A DNA stretch of 64,000 nt from Catonia carolina (lineage: Eukaryota; Arthropoda; Insecta; Hemiptera; Achilidae), in the NCBI GenBank assembly GCA_035578175.1, contig JAQMRL010000006.1, positions 65,208,001 to 65,272,000 of the forward strand. Direction: 5' to 3'. Positions 1-11,345 of this stretch are shown piece after piece. The notes below the pieces were generated by a model. That model did no database searches. It saw nothing but the letters and a program-made list of their open reading frames with translations, and had not been told where the DNA came from. Both the position numbers and the translations under genes were made by a program. Position 1 is the stretch's first letter. Each line of letters begins with the position of its first letter.

Positions 1-2570
1 CCCCTGGTATATAGAGAGGTTTTAAAATAATTTAATGAGGCCTACATTAGCTGCTGTGAAGCGAAGCGAGCGGGGGTTGCTAGTCTTTCTATAATTTATT
101 TGTAATTTTTCCTTTATCTTCTCAAAATATTTCTTCCATCTTGGCTATGCGTCTAAGGTTATCCCAAGATACTTCGCTGTGTAGGCAAAATGTACCTGGA
201 TTACCGTTGACCGTTATGGGAATGTGACTGCTTCTTTTACTGGTAAAATTTACATGCACTGACGTGTTTTCATCAAGGAGATTACGAACACCAAAAATCG
301 AAAACAGCCGATTTTTATTTTGATTCTGAAATTCAGATTAGAATATTCTACTTCTTTAATAAAAATATATACATATATTTACGTGGTCTAGGTTTTTGTA
401 AGAAATATTTTCTTGGGCACGGACACCGATTTTTACTTTGAATTACGTGCTGACTATTCTGATACTAAGTAAACATGAATACGTCTGAAATACTGATCAT
501 TTAATATCATATCAAATAAAATACATCATAAAAAACAAATACACAATTTAAACGCTTATTCCACCCGGGAATGCCTTTTTTATAAAAATGACCAATTTTC
601 TCAGAAACTATTTAAGCTGACATTTTTACCAGTTATTCTACTAATAAAAGAGATGTTATGGTACTAGAATTTGTGTGATTTCTCAAAAACTGACAAACAA
701 AATACTGTGACACTTATCTTTAAGGTCCGTTTCGGGATCTGGGTAAATTAAATAATTAACACACTAAAGGTTAAAATTACAAGTATCTATTACAACTAAA
801 AATTACAATTAAATAAGCGACTAACATCTACAAGTAAATTACTTAATAAGTAACAAACTAATTATAATTTCTTAATACAATAAATAACTTAAACAATTTA
901 CTAATTTACTTACAAAAAAAACCGATACAGAATGAATAAAATTTAAACAAAAGACGTTTATTCGCAGTAACGTTGACCTTTTCTAACGTTCTGGTATGCA
1001 CTCTACGCTCATTCAATCACAGACAAAACGTAAAACTGAAACTGATCGTAAAGAAGCCAGCACTTATGTCGGTGGGCTAATGGAGAGTTCGAAAAAAGAC
1101 AGAGATTTTCGATATAATAATAAAATACAAAATCCTTCTGACGGCTTCTGGATAAATCTTAACAACTGTAAACAGATTAGGATTGAATAGAAGGTGTTAC
1201 AAAGACGCCAATTATTATCTCAATAGGTACCCGACTCGACTCTTTCACAATACCTGTACAACAATAGCTACATTTACTATAAAAATCGTTTATTATTACA
1301 TAAAATTTCTAACTATTTCTCGGAAAACCCTATTTATTACTTTTATTATATACGTTAAAATTTTTAATCTCTCGGTCTTCCTCGAAAATTCTCGAATCCA
1401 CATTCCCTTTAGATATTGTCACAATATATTTTCCGCTGAAAAAGTGTGAATACTTTTAACTTAAAAGTAAAAAATTTCAATGTAAATTTATTATTCTAGT
1501 ACCATAACATCTGAAAAATATGAAGAATAACATCCAGAAAGCTCTGTAGCTTTCTGAGAGTTCTTAGATATACGTAAGACATTTTAACAAGGGAATCATA
1601 GGCTGGTCTTGTTTCCCTTAAGCCTGATCTACTATTTCTTGTTCCACTTCCTAACTGCAGAACTACCAAAAATTAGATACTTTATATTCGTATGCTACTT
1701 GTAAGTATAGGAATGGTTATATTAGAAAAGAAATAGAAGAAAAATGTTAAAATCCGATCAAAAGTGTCAAAGAAATTAAGAAAAAATGATAAAGACGAAA
1801 GAAATTAACATAATATATTATATAAAAGTATTAATTCTAATTAGAGTATAAAAAATTCTTAAATTTTTAATTGAACTGAATAATAAAAAATTAGGTCATT
1901 AAAAAGTTTTTCTAAAAGAAAAGAAGGAAAAATATTTTATGAAGAAGATAATTCATGCCTTCAAGGAATATTTCTAATTAAGTTTTTTCAAAGAAATTAC
2001 TTTGTAGTAGCTACTACTTCCTTCGTCCATCTTTTATTTCGTTTTTACTATTATAATTATTATTATTTCATTTTGATAACAAAATTTATTTGTCCTATAA
2101 TTCAAAAATTCAACTAAATTTAATAGACCATTAAAACTACTCTGAAAAAGATTAAAGACACTTGAAAATTATCAAATAATATATAATTAAAAGAAAAAAA
2201 ATTGACACAATAAGGGATCTTAGTATATGAATTTTTCGTCCGAGATATTTTTCAAGAGCTTATAATTAAAAGTAGGTAGAACGAATAAATTTTTGGTATT
2301 TTTTTAAATTTGTAAATTTTTTGTTTTAATTTAATTTTTTGAAGTTTTCTGTAATAGAACATATTATTCACACTTACGTCCAATGTTACATAAAAACATT
2401 ATTTCATTTTTGGGATAGGTCAGGAGTCACTTGGTGCTAAATCCGGAGTGCTGTTGTACTACCTCGAATTACTAGCAACCTCCCACAGTCTGGGTGAACA
2501 CAGAGGGGTGAAAAGGAGTTTGGGAGCACAATAAAAAATGAAGAAGTTTATCAGGCCAACTAATATAGTA
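1..2570. other. AT-rich non-coding stretch
   Basis: I see no gene here. The short open frames at 996-1449 have no recognisable domain and simple AT-driven composition. Around 725-1000 a motif like TTTCGGGATCTGG followed by AT-rich sequence resembles the J repeat seen near 22.8, 29.9 and 52.0 kb. The rest is unassigned. Confidence 0.6.
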
Positions 2571-2574
2571 CGAA

Positions 2575-3107
2575 AAATGAAAGATGAAGCCTGTGTTTGG
2601 AACCGTGTATCTCACCAAGTAAAAAACATAAAAATTTCAAGGTATGGTTCATTTTAAAGCTTGGTTTCTTGTTATTTTATTCGTGTAAATTAATAAAAGG
2701 GTTCATTCAGCAAGTTTTCTAACTCGTTACGTCCATCGGGAACGAACATAATTTAAAAAAAAACCTCTAATTCCTTTAACCTTTGAACTAAAAGGCTGAA
2801 TTTTAGCTGACATTAATTAGAACACATGAAGGAACACTCCTGTAAAACGCCATTTATCTCCTCTTAAAATTGATCGTGCTACTTGTTCTGAAACATGGAC
2901 TAAGCTAAAGACGTGCTAAAAAAGGGTACTTAATTTGTTTCCAAATCCTTTAAAATGCCTAATAAACTCCCGTGTTTTGTAATTTATACAAATAAAATAA
3001 CAAAAAAGCCAACCTTTAAAACGAGCCGTACCTGAAATTTTATGTTTTTTACTTGGTAAGATAGGCGGTTCTAAAAAACACAGGCTTCATCTTTCATTTT
3101 ACATTCT
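2575..3107. mobile_element. MITE-like element with ~125-bp inverted termini
   Basis: The left 125 bp (about 2575-2700) is the reverse complement of about 2983-3107 with scattered differences. Both arms carry AAAATGAAAGATGAAGCCTG and CCAAGTAAAAAACATAAAA in opposite orientation. The 280-bp centre has no coding content. This is a foldback or long-TIR MITE architecture; the superfamily cannot be assigned. A possible TAGTAC direct repeat lies just outside each arm. Confidence 0.7.
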
Positions 3108-3126
3108 GTAGTACTAGTACTCTATG

Positions 3127-3154
3127 TATTACTAGTACTATAGTACTAGTAATA
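3127..3154. repeat. 28-bp perfect palindrome built from ACTAGTACT units
   Basis: The 28 bases read identically on both strands. Another TACTAGTACT lies just to the left at about 3112-3121. It sits immediately outside the MITE-like element at 2575-3107 and could be a footprint of repeated insertion or a cruciform former. Confidence 0.85.
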
Positions 3155-3284
3155 GGATGTAAAAGCGAATTAATTCCAAGCTTGAACAGAAGGAAGGCGA
3201 AATGTATCGGATAAGTAATGAGATAATGATTTTATTTTGAATATTTTATAATGATAAGATGCTAGGTACAAGAGGAAAGAGAAG

Positions 3285-3800
3285 GCTTTGCTAAGTAAAA
3301 CGATGAGTGAGGTGGTTTAAAATTGCTTTTCTCACTGAGAGGAAAAGTATGCTTATCATCATGCCAGGCCTTCTACAAAGCATCTACTTTCCACACTGCA
3401 AATGACACCTTCACATCGTTCTAGTTAACCCATCCTAGTACATGGTTTTGTCCATATTTGGATGGGATAATTTCCACCACCTCTAGCGTAATAGGATAGC
3501 AGTTTACTGTAAGAAAATTTGTATTATCGTAATTTATTTTTTTATAATGTGTAATATTATGGGAATAAATACATTATTATTATTATTATTATTCACCACG
3601 TGGTCTGGCTGTATAATGAAATTCATAACTCTTAGAGGAAGTAACTGTGACTAGTGTCTTTTTCCTCTACCTCTTCTATTCTTCTATTCAATCATATAAT
3701 TTTGGCTGATCATGTGATAAGAAACAACTATCTTTTGTAGCCCTGGAACAAGCAGATTGAGTGAAAATAACTTAACACGCCACCTGCTGGTTTTGGGCAG
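3285..3800 (-). mobile_element. SINE-like family A copy, interrupted by family B
   Basis: The sequence matches the A consensus read on the minus strand: 5' end CACCTGC...GTTTTGGGC, then the TGATCATGTGATAAGAAACA block and the conserved GAGTGAGGTGGTTT block. The (AAC)-tailed end is truncated at 3285. A B element at 3422-3592 splits it, so A was here first. Confidence 0.75.
3422..3592 (+). mobile_element. Family B element with (ATT)n tail, nested in A
   Basis: A ~170-bp insert containing GATGGGATAATTTCCACCACC and ending in AATAAATAC(ATT)n. It separates two halves of an A copy that join smoothly without it. A second B copy lies reversed at 57096-57275. The simple-repeat tail suggests the 3' end of a retroposed LINE or SINE. 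No coding sequence is visible. Confidence 0.65.
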
Positions 3801-4412
3801 TAATGAAGGATATGAAATTCAATAAGTACATAGACTTGAAAAGAATTTATACTGAAAGGACCTTATAATTGCAGCTAAGAAATCATTAGAATATAAATGA
3901 ATGTACGGCTACGACTTCTACTACTCTGACAAAAAGACAAATTGAGATCATAAATTAAAATCTTTCAAGAAACAAGCTAATTTCTCAATATTTACATACA
4001 AACATTTGTAAAATGAAACACAATATGAACAGTCAAGTGACTAGTGTAACTTACAAAAATACAGCCCCTTCCATGTTGAATTACAAAAGATCTGTTTAAT
4101 GGGTTGTGGACGAACCAATTTGGTTGTTACCCCTCTTTCCGACAGGGACAAATTTGTCAGACGATCCAATTGTAACGAAAGCAGTTCTTAATGGAACACA
4201 GCGTGATGTATTGAACTAAGAAGTTTTGTTGCAAGAAAGAAAGAAGGGGAAAAGTAAGTTATAGAAAATATATTTTTTTTAGAAATTAATAACTAAAAAT
4301 TCACATGCAGAATTTTGATGTTACTTGACAATATACAGTACACTCGGGATAATCCGGCATGTAATAATAATTATGTATTTATTTTAGTTCAATAATAAGG
4401 TGCACTAAATAT
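3801..4412. other. No feature recognised
   Basis: AT-rich DNA with no open frame of interest and no repeat family shared with the rest of the window that I could see. Confidence 0.5.
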
Positions 4413-4413
4413 A

Positions 4414-5344
4414 CGAAGTGTGGCTATTAAATAAAGAGACTAACGTTGTAAAAAAATTTATTTTAATTTTATACATAATCACTTATTGTCACCTTCAATA
4501 CATACTCCTTCTCTATCCCTACAATGCTCCATGAGAATTTTCCATTGTTGAAAACAGTGCTGGAAGGCATCTTCTGTCAGCTCCTTCAGGACTCGTGCCG
4601 CTTTCTCTTTTACGGCTTCCACAGACTCAAATCTTGTCTTTTTTAATGCAGATTTCACCTTACGGAACAGGTAGAAGATAATAACATGTGATGAAACGTG
4701 GTTTTTTACTTATGATCTGGAAAAGAAGCGCAATCCATGCACTGGGAAAGCCGAACTTCACCAACAGCCAAAAAAGCTCGAATGAGTAAGTCAAAATTTA
4801 AACCAATGATAATCGGTTTTTTTATATCCATGGGATTGTGTACCTTCAACTGGGTTCCTGAAGGTCAAACAATTAATCAATATTACTACCTTGAGGTACT
4901 TTCTAAACTACGTCAACGAGTAAGGAAACAACGCCCCGAAATGTGGACGGACAAATCATGGGTTCTCCACCAAGACATTGCGCCAGCTCATTCCGCGTTA
5001 TCTGTCAAAAGGTTCCTAGCTAAGTACAGCATCTCAGTGATAGAACATGCACCTTATTCGCCAGATATTGCATCATGTGACTTCTAACTGTTCCCTAAGG
5101 TGAAATCTGCATTAAAAGGGACAAGATTTGAGTCTGTGGAAGCTGAAAAAGAGAAAGCGGCACGTGTCCTGAAGGAGCTGACAGAAGATGACTTCCAGCA
5201 CTGTTTCCAACAAGGGAAAATTTGCATGGAGCGTTGTAGGGATAGAGAAGGAGTGTATATTGAAGGTGACAATAAGTGATTATGTATAAAATAAAAATAA
5301 TTTTTTTTGCAACGTCTGTCTCGTTATTTAATAGCCACACCTCG
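4414..5344 (+). mobile_element. Rearranged mariner element E1 with ~260-bp inverted ends
   Basis: The terminal inverted repeats begin CGARGTGTGGCTATTAAATA, with TA on both sides (4412-4413 and 5345-5346), as expected for mariner target duplication. Unusually, the first ~265 bp (4414-4678) is the reverse complement of the last ~260 bp (5085-5344), which carries the transposase C-terminal coding region and 3' UTR. The normal 5' UTR and N-terminal DNA-binding coding region are therefore missing. Copy E2 at 18458-19378 has the same junction, so the rearranged form itself was mobilised. Confidence 0.85.
4681..5279 (+). pseudogene. mariner transposase catalytic domain, N-terminus missing
   Basis: This is the DDD catalytic region of a mariner-family transposase, which would cut and rejoin transposon ends in the nucleus. 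Visible in order are the first catalytic aspartate in CDETWFFTYD (start of the fragment), the second in LHQDIAPAHSA (normally HQDNAP), and the third in APYSPDIASCDF. The C-terminal region ending EGVYIEGDN follows after a TAA stop at 5084-5086. A one-base deletion near 4732 shifts the frame relative to copy E2. The helix-turn-helix region that binds the inverted repeats is absent because an inverted copy of the 3' end occupies its place. It cannot make an active enzyme. Confidence 0.85.
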
Positions 5345-5409
5345 TATGTATAATTATTGTATTGTTTGTTGTGTAATTCCAAGCTTGTACAAAATTAAAT
5401 AGCTTCTAA

Positions 5410-5640
5410 CTACCGCTAGTCAGTATTCCCCTACCCGTCCCGTGTTATTGTGCAATTGCAAACTTCTCCTTAACGTGCACTCTCCGACCGGAGGTTAGCA
5501 ATCATGATGGCTTTTCGGACATTTTCCTTTTTTGGATGGAGTAAACAAGCTCATTTCTGTTCCTATTTTTCGCAATACTGTCTCGTTGGGTACTTTATCT
5601 GTCCAGGGTAGTTTTAGCATGCGCCTATAAAACATGTACA
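5410..5640 (-). pseudogene. RTE/BovB-type LINE, C-terminal remnant
   Basis: On the minus strand one frame reads FYRRMLKLPWTDKVPNETVL, the post-reverse-transcriptase region typical of RTE-clade LINEs (YRR.L.IPWTD.V.NE.VL). After an internal deletion another frame gives AIMIANLRSESA, matching the usual RTE C-terminus (IANLR). It abuts the tail of SINE H at 5641. Too short and frameshifted to function. Confidence 0.6.
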
Positions 5641-6660
5641 ACCAATTAAGCAACCCCATGATCAATGAGATGAGGATGATATGTATGACGTGTAAATGAG
5701 GTGTAGTCTTGTACAGACCCAGGCCGACCATTCCTGAGAGAACATGGTTAATTAAACCCTAACCATTAAAGGGAGTCGGAACTGCTATCTTAGCCCATGT
5801 TAATGTTTGACCCGTTTTCTACGTTATCTACGGCCAGAAAATTTCAAATTTTAACCAGATATTCATTGATATGTTCCTGACAGATAGACGGAGTCGTTTT
5901 AAAAAATATAGATAATTAATTTTTTTATAAATTAAAATAATGTCAAATGCCCCCGTCTGTTGATGGAAGTTTATGAACGGAATGTGCCATTAAAATTTAG
6001 AGGAAAAGGAGGTTCTTGAGAAAACAGGTCTTTTGTATGAAAAAACACAATTTTTGTGAAATGGTGATTCAGATTTATAAACACATTTCTATATAAAAAC
6101 GTACTTAGTACTTTTCTGCTTCATACGAGCAGGAATGCACTAAGTAATTTATGCAACATAAATTGCGTAACCTACACCTTACAAACAAAATTACCTTCTA
6201 GATTGAAAGAGAAATACTAAAAAAATTCATAAAAATTAGTAAAAAAATAACATTAAAAAACTAAAAAATATTAAAACTAAAATCTAATAGCATCTCAGTT
6301 CTTCTTTTAATATTATTAAAACTAAAAATCATGTACACAATATGACTTGTTTATGAAAACAGGAAAATTTTCACATGACATGTTTTTTTATAAAAGACAA
6401 AAAAAAATTATAGTTGTCGTAGAAAGCGCTAATTTCAAACTGTATAATACAGTTAAAACCTGAAAATCGATATTTTTTTCATTTTTTCGAATCAAACTCC
6501 CCTTAAAGTACACCGGAAACCACTGTCTAGTGATCAAATCCGTAAAAAAGTAACTATCTTCACTAGGATATAAAGCAGGAACTTTCGTCTCCGAAAATCA
6601 GCTGTTAAACAGCTGACTCGCGGCTACGACTTTCCCTCTAGACCAACCCGGTGGGTCGGC
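5637..6660 (-). mobile_element. tRNA-headed SINE H, split by a TTAA-flanked insertion
   Basis: The head (about 6503-6660) and tail (5637-5769) both match the complete H copy at 57363-57686, read on the minus strand. The head carries box A-like TGGTCTAGAGG and a CAGCTGTT..AACAGCTG palindrome. Between the halves is a 733-bp insert bounded by TTAA on both sides; removing it restores the H sequence. Confidence 0.7.
5770..6502. mobile_element. TTAA-flanked non-coding insertion in SINE H
   Basis: TTAA lies at 5766-5769 and again at 6503-6506. The inner ends are AGGGAGTCGG and (reverse complement) GGGGAGTTTG, a short imperfect inverted repeat. TTAA duplication is typical of piggyBac-type transposons, so this is a candidate non-autonomous element of that kind. 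No transposase coding sequence is visible, and the short TIR makes the class uncertain. Confidence 0.55.
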
Positions 6661-7377
6661 ACTATAAAAAGAATTATTTATCAAATAAACTGTATCTGTA
6701 AATTAATTAACATAACATTATAAATTGAAATTTAGGGTAGGAATTGACAAGGACATGGAGTGGCCAAGAAAACTCTGCCAAATCTGGACCAAAACAGCCT
6801 AAAATTATAACAAAAACTATTCTAATTAATTATAAATTATTTTCTAGTGTTCATCTTCATAAGTCTATTTATTAATTGTCCGTTAAACAGTTTAAACCTC
6901 ATTAACAAAACCTAGGAAAACAAAATTGATCTCAAGAAAAAAGTAATAACGACTTTACAAAGTTATAAAATACTATGAATAATTTAATAAGTACCTAAAA
7001 CATTTACTGTAACAATGAATGTATAATAATATGAAAAGTAAGGTATTACTTAAAATACATACGGTATACATTTGTGAGAATCTTAATGGAAGAGAATTTA
7101 AATTTGAATATGAAATTTCTAGGAAAACTTTTCGATACGTGAAGTTCTTCTTTGTCTGTACTTAATGCTTAATAATAATGTAACTTGATCTAAAAGTAAG
7201 TTGCATTATTCTATTCAGACTAGAGGGTTGTATTAAATTGGTTTATTGGGTTTCCAATTTATCTTGTTTTTCTCAAAAGTCACTTTTTCATTTTGAATAA
7301 GCTTTCTTCACAAGAATAAGCATGCTGATTTTCAAATATTTGTGTAATAAAAAAAAAAACAATATAAAAAATTCCTT
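6661..7377. other. No feature recognised
   Basis: AT-rich sequence without coding signal or a repeat shared elsewhere in the window. Confidence 0.5.
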
Positions 7378-7705
7378 TCATGAGACGATGCAAATCATGG
7401 TTGGTGGCAATTTTCAAAAAGGTTTAGCTTTGACTTATGGCAAAAACCATTAACGATTTCTGTATCTACTCTTTTAAGAGGAAACGAATGACAGTATTTT
7501 TGTTTACAAATTCCGACTTCCGGTATTGGGTCACTTCCTGTCGAAACCGGAACTTCATATTCATTTTAGACCCACTAACTTTTTTTGTAGATTACGGATC
7601 CGTAATCCGTTTGTTGCTTTCTGTTGCAGTTTATGACATCTGGGTGCGAGTGACGGGCGGGCAGACAAAGTAAAGTAATAGATAACAATTTATAAATTGC
7701 TACCA
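7378..7705 (+). mobile_element. MITE family G copy
   Basis: Starts TTTCATGAGACGATGCAAAT, then GGTTGGTGGCAATTTT, and ends with AATTGCTACCAATTAA, an inverted form of GGTGGCAATT. The interior has the family hallmarks: AACCATTAACGATTTCTGTA, CTTCCGGTATTGGG..GAAACCGGAACTTC, and GTAGATTACGGATCCG. No coding capacity; the open frame across it is incidental. Confidence 0.65.
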
Positions 7706-7844
7706 ATTAACGATTGGAATAGTCAAAAAGAAGTAAGAGGTGATTACAGATAGGCTTGTGGAGAGGAAGTTGTCGAACCTCCAGATTCGTTCACAGAGAA
7801 ATTAAGCCAACTGAGTAAAGTTAGGATAGCTAAAATCATCATAG

Positions 7845-8112
7845 TCATCCTTTTTTTTAGTTTTCAGCAGAACTTCTCTCCACTTTTCTCTATCACTGAA
7901 ACATCTCTTCTTCATTAGTCTCTTAGCATTGAATCTTTTTCCTAATTCATCCTTAGCTGTGCCCATCCATTTCACTTTTGGTCTACCCTTGGTTTTTTCT
8001 TAATCTCCAAAAAGTGTAGCATGATTATAGGCAGCCTACCCTCCTCAATCCTTCTGACATGATAAACCATCGTAGCCTTGTCTGTCCAACTCTGCTTAAC
8101 AGAGTTAAAATA
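7845..8112 (-). pseudogene. LINE family I, C-terminal remnant
   Basis: Minus-strand frames give pieces of the C-terminal end of a LINE polyprotein: QSWTDKATMVYHVRRIEEGRL, then RKxQGxTKSEMDGHS and WREVLLKT-like segments after frameshifts. The order (HV.R..E.RLP, GRPK.RW, REKWR) matches other I copies here, such as 50917-51559. Heavily decayed. Confidence 0.5.
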
Positions 8113-8522
8113 TTACATAATTTCTCTTTTAATATTTTTCTGTCTTTTCTACCTACTCCTCTTGAATTTTATTTTATTCTATTCTCTGCCTTTCTCTCAT
8201 CTGTCCATTGTTTGTTGCATAAGTCAGTATTGAAGTACGAGCACATCGTATGAACACATGCATTGTTTACCCCAAGATGAAGTTTGCTTTCTAAGTGCGC
8301 AGTGATTCTAGTACAAAACGGAGTGGTGTGGGTTTGGTATCGAAAGCCAAAGAACAACGTCTCAATATCATGAGCTATCGTGATTTGTGAAATCTTCTTG
8401 AACTATTATCTGATGATGATTGATTCTCGAACTAATGGTGTTTGTTCGGTATAATTTTTCTAGATTTCAACACTTATGAATTTCTAATAATTTTCTATAA
8501 ATTTTATAGATTTCAGTACTGG
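8113..8522. other. No feature recognised
   Basis: Two overlapping 60-codon frames on opposite strands show no domain. Nothing else is supported. Confidence 0.5.
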
Positions 8523-8526
8523 TTTT

Positions 8527-9128
8527 CACTTTCTCTTCCCCTGTATGAATATATAGGGTAAGAAAATTGCCCATAACAGGCAGGTGGTGTGTTGAATTAT
8601 TTACACTCGATCTGCTAATTCCAGGGCTACAAAACAAAAGTTAGTACTGTTTCTAATCACATGGTCAGCCATTATATGACTGAAGAATTTAAGAACAGAA
8701 GAGGTAGAGGTGTAAAAGACACTAATCAGAGTTATCTCTTCTGAGAGTAATACATTTCACCATTATACAGCCAGACCTTGTGGTGAATGAAGTGATGGTG
8801 TCATTCACAGGAGGAAAGTACATGATTTTCAGAGAGCCTGGCATGCTGATACGCATACTTTTTCACTCAGTGAGGAAGGCAATTGTAAATCACACAATTC
8901 GCGTTTTATTTAGTAAAACCTCTAGAGGTTCAAACCAGTCTTTCGGCTGATGACCTAAGCAACAACACAGGGAAGGAAATTATTGTTTTCATGTCAATTT
9001 TTTAAAATTGAGTTATCACCGGAAATACACGTTTTCAGGCCCCTGAATTCAGAAAATTATATTTTAACTTCAAACCATGTTCATGCAATATTTCACGTTT
9101 TACAGTTTTCTCTTAAATGACTCCTACG
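8527..9128 (+). mobile_element. Family C end fragment, split by an A insertion
   Basis: The C left end (CACTTTCTCTTCCCCTGTAT, then GAATATATAGGG) runs to 8568 and resumes at 8969 with GGAAGGAAATTATTGTTTTC and TCAGGCCCCTGAA. An A copy sits between. The right part of C is truncated near 9128, where a LINE-I fragment begins. Confidence 0.7.
8569..8968 (+). mobile_element. SINE-like family A copy inside C
   Basis: Complete: starts GCCCATAACAGGCAGGTGG, contains CACATGGTCAGCC and GAACAGAAGAGGTAGAGGTG, and ends CTGATGACCTAAGCAACAACAC. It is flanked by a degenerate 13-14-bp target duplication derived from C (AGGGTAAGAAAATT / AGGGAAGGAAATT). Confidence 0.8.
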
Positions 9129-9131
9129 ATT

Positions 9132-9470
9132 TTTTTAACGCCTTACATTAAATTTAACGGTTAAAATTTTCATTTTCGCAGTTAGGGTGTTTCTTTCCTT
9201 TCTTTTCCTTATCATACATTTTTTGCTGCCATATATCACGGCTGGAACTTCCACCGTCTTATAAAACTTTTTCCTTGTTTCAAGTCTTGTCTTATGTCTT
9301 CTACGAATCGTCTCACATATCTTATTAAATTTTGGTACTTTATTTTTCACATCATAGTCATTTTCGTATGAGACATAAGTTCCAAGGGATTTATAGTAAC
9401 TCACTCGCTCTAGTATGAGTCCATTAATTCCAATTTTGGATCGTAGTCTTTCCACAAAATGCCATAATTT
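9132..9470 (-). pseudogene. LINE family I, C-terminal remnant
   Basis: A 106-codon minus-strand frame includes ILERVSYYKSLGTYVSYEND, a decayed KYLG motif, and KKFYKTVEVPAVIYGSKKCM, the degenerate form of FYKTMAVPVLLYGSESW. This is the region after the reverse transcriptase palm in non-LTR retrotransposons of the endonuclease-RT type. Key residues of RT itself are not included, so it is non-functional. Confidence 0.6.
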
Positions 9471-10300
9471 TTGTCTTGTTTGTAGAAATGTTCATATTGT
9501 ATTCTTTTATCTTTTTGTAGAGTATTAAAAGTGAATGGAACGTTTTACACGATCGTTAATCTTAATGACAATTATAATTAAAGGCGTGAGAGAGATGTGA
9601 GGCGAATAAAAAGGAGGGTGATAGAGAGAGGGGGTGTGATAAGGAAAATAGTGATTGAGAAAAGATTTGAAGTAAGAAAAAATTGCATGATGAAAACGAT
9701 ATTTTCCAGAAATAAACAAGAAAAACTAGCTAGCAATAAAGCAGCAGTAAAGATGATTTATATCCCGGTTCCAACCAGTTGAATGAAGAAAGAGAGAAAA
9801 AACAAAAACCCGCAAGAATGATATACTGTATAGATAAAGAAGTAAAGACTGTAACTGAGAAATATGTGCAAAGAAAATCTATCTAGACGGAAAATTACTT
9901 AAAATGACGTATGGTCTAAGAAAACTAAAATGTTCACAGTTATAACAATTGTCTCTTATTAAAAACATATATTCAGCTAGTTAAAAAAATGTTTTCAACC
10001 ATTTAAACCGACAAATCTAAAAGCTGTTAAACAGCACTGAATTTCTCACGAATAAAACTACTTCTTTCTGCTTTCTGCACAAAACTCTTACTCTTGAACA
10101 AGTTATGCAAAGAGTATGTACCGAGAATTTCGACACAGAAGACGAGGGTAATGGCCTTCAGAGGGAGAAGAAAATGTTTTTTAGAAAACAATATTCTGGA
10201 ACCCACTTTTAAAATCTGGGTTGCAACGTAACATCTCAATAAGATAAAAATATCTTCAATAAGATGCGCCAATTCACACTTATATACGGGCCTATCCACA
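9471..10300. other. No feature recognised
   Basis: AT-rich; several 60-90-codon frames are present but none resembles a known domain. Nothing supported. Confidence 0.45.
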
Positions 10301-10740
10301 GAACCTTAAAAATCAAACCAGTAGAGATCGAAGGTTGAGATTTTATAAAACAATAGCAGTGTCAACCTTACTTTATGGCAGCAAAACTTGGGTGCAAGCA
10401 AAGACAGAGGAGAACAGATTACAGACATCTGAAATAAAACTTTTACGACAAAAATATGGATGTAGTAGCGAAGACCATCATAGGAATGTAGAGATAAGGA
10501 AAGAGCTTAACATCTTCTCCATAAATGATAGGGTACTGCAAAATAAATTACAGTGGATAGATCATGTGGACTGGATGAGCGAGAATAGGATACTTAAATA
10601 GGCGCTGGGTTACAAACCGGAAGGAAGGAGAGAATGCCTGAAGAAGAGATGGGCAGATTTCAGAGGTTCGGAACCAGCAGAGATGCTTAATCCTTGAAGG
10701 GCAAAATAAGAAGACAAAACTTCTTTATCCCATCACATCC
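10300..10740 (+). pseudogene. LINE family I, C-terminal fragment
   Basis: An 88-codon frame at 10335-10601 begins MRFYKTIAVSTLLYGSKTWV and continues through a decayed RLQ.SEIKLLR..YG segment to LQWIDHVDWMSENRIL. After a TAG stop the frame continues YKPEGRRECLKKRWADF, the GR.RP..RW end of the family. It is followed by a TA microsatellite. The fragment lacks endonuclease and RT domains. Confidence 0.7.
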
Positions 10741-10765
10741 AGTTTGGTTACAGGCCTCCCCTGTG

Positions 10766-10766
<1 letters not shown>

Positions 10767-10799
<33 letters not shown>
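10767..10799. repeat. (TA)n microsatellite
   Basis: About 16 uninterrupted TA dinucleotides following the LINE-I fragment. Confidence 0.95.
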
Positions 10800-10808
<9 letters not shown>

Positions 10809-11022
10809 AACTATCTACTATCTGGTATAGTTACTTGAGTCACGAGTTTGTCCTTGTTTGCAACGAGGGATAAAGGGGGAAAGCATCAGTGCGCATGCGC
10901 GACTGCTTTAATTTCGGTACAACAAACACAAAAACTTATACTATACCCAGAGCATATACAGTATATCGCAGAACATTTGTACTTAACTTTACGAATATAA
11001 CTGTTTGTTACCGTAAACAGAA

Positions 11023-11345
11023 ATGTTAGTTTCTCGAAAACGTGGGCAGATATTCACACTGCTGAACGAAATCTAATATGCAGTGTAATAAAATGCTGTG
11101 AAGTTAAAGCTAAACAAAAATATCTTTTCCCTGCCTCTTAACAAAAGCTATGAGCGAGTGGCTAACTACTGTGATTTTTCTCTTTCCACAATTCGAAAAA
11201 TAAAGAAGGAAATTAAAGACGTGAAGAAGCTATTCTTCGACAGTTTTTTTGACACCTGGTAAAAAAAAGAAAACTGTTAAGTGATACTAGAGAAACTGAT
11301 AGTGAAGACGCCGGTGACAGTAATAGTAAAGAAGGCGTAGAAAAT
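11023..11345 (+). pseudogene. Decayed Tc1/IS630-like transposase N-terminal region
   Basis: Joining frames gives MLVSRKRGQIFTLL, then LPLNKSYERVANYCDFSLST followed by IRKIKKEIKD, then TPGKKKKTV. That order (an N-terminal helix, IPLNK..ERVA..TG.S.STI.RI.KE, then TPGKKR) resembles the N-terminal helix-turn-helix half of a transposase type common in insects. Stops and frameshifts interrupt it. The catalytic half is not seen downstream. The assignment rests on motif order only. Confidence 0.4.

Noticed and set aside
996..1449. Two adjacent frames of 64 and 88 codons
   Set aside because: AT-driven composition, no domain, no conservation evidence.
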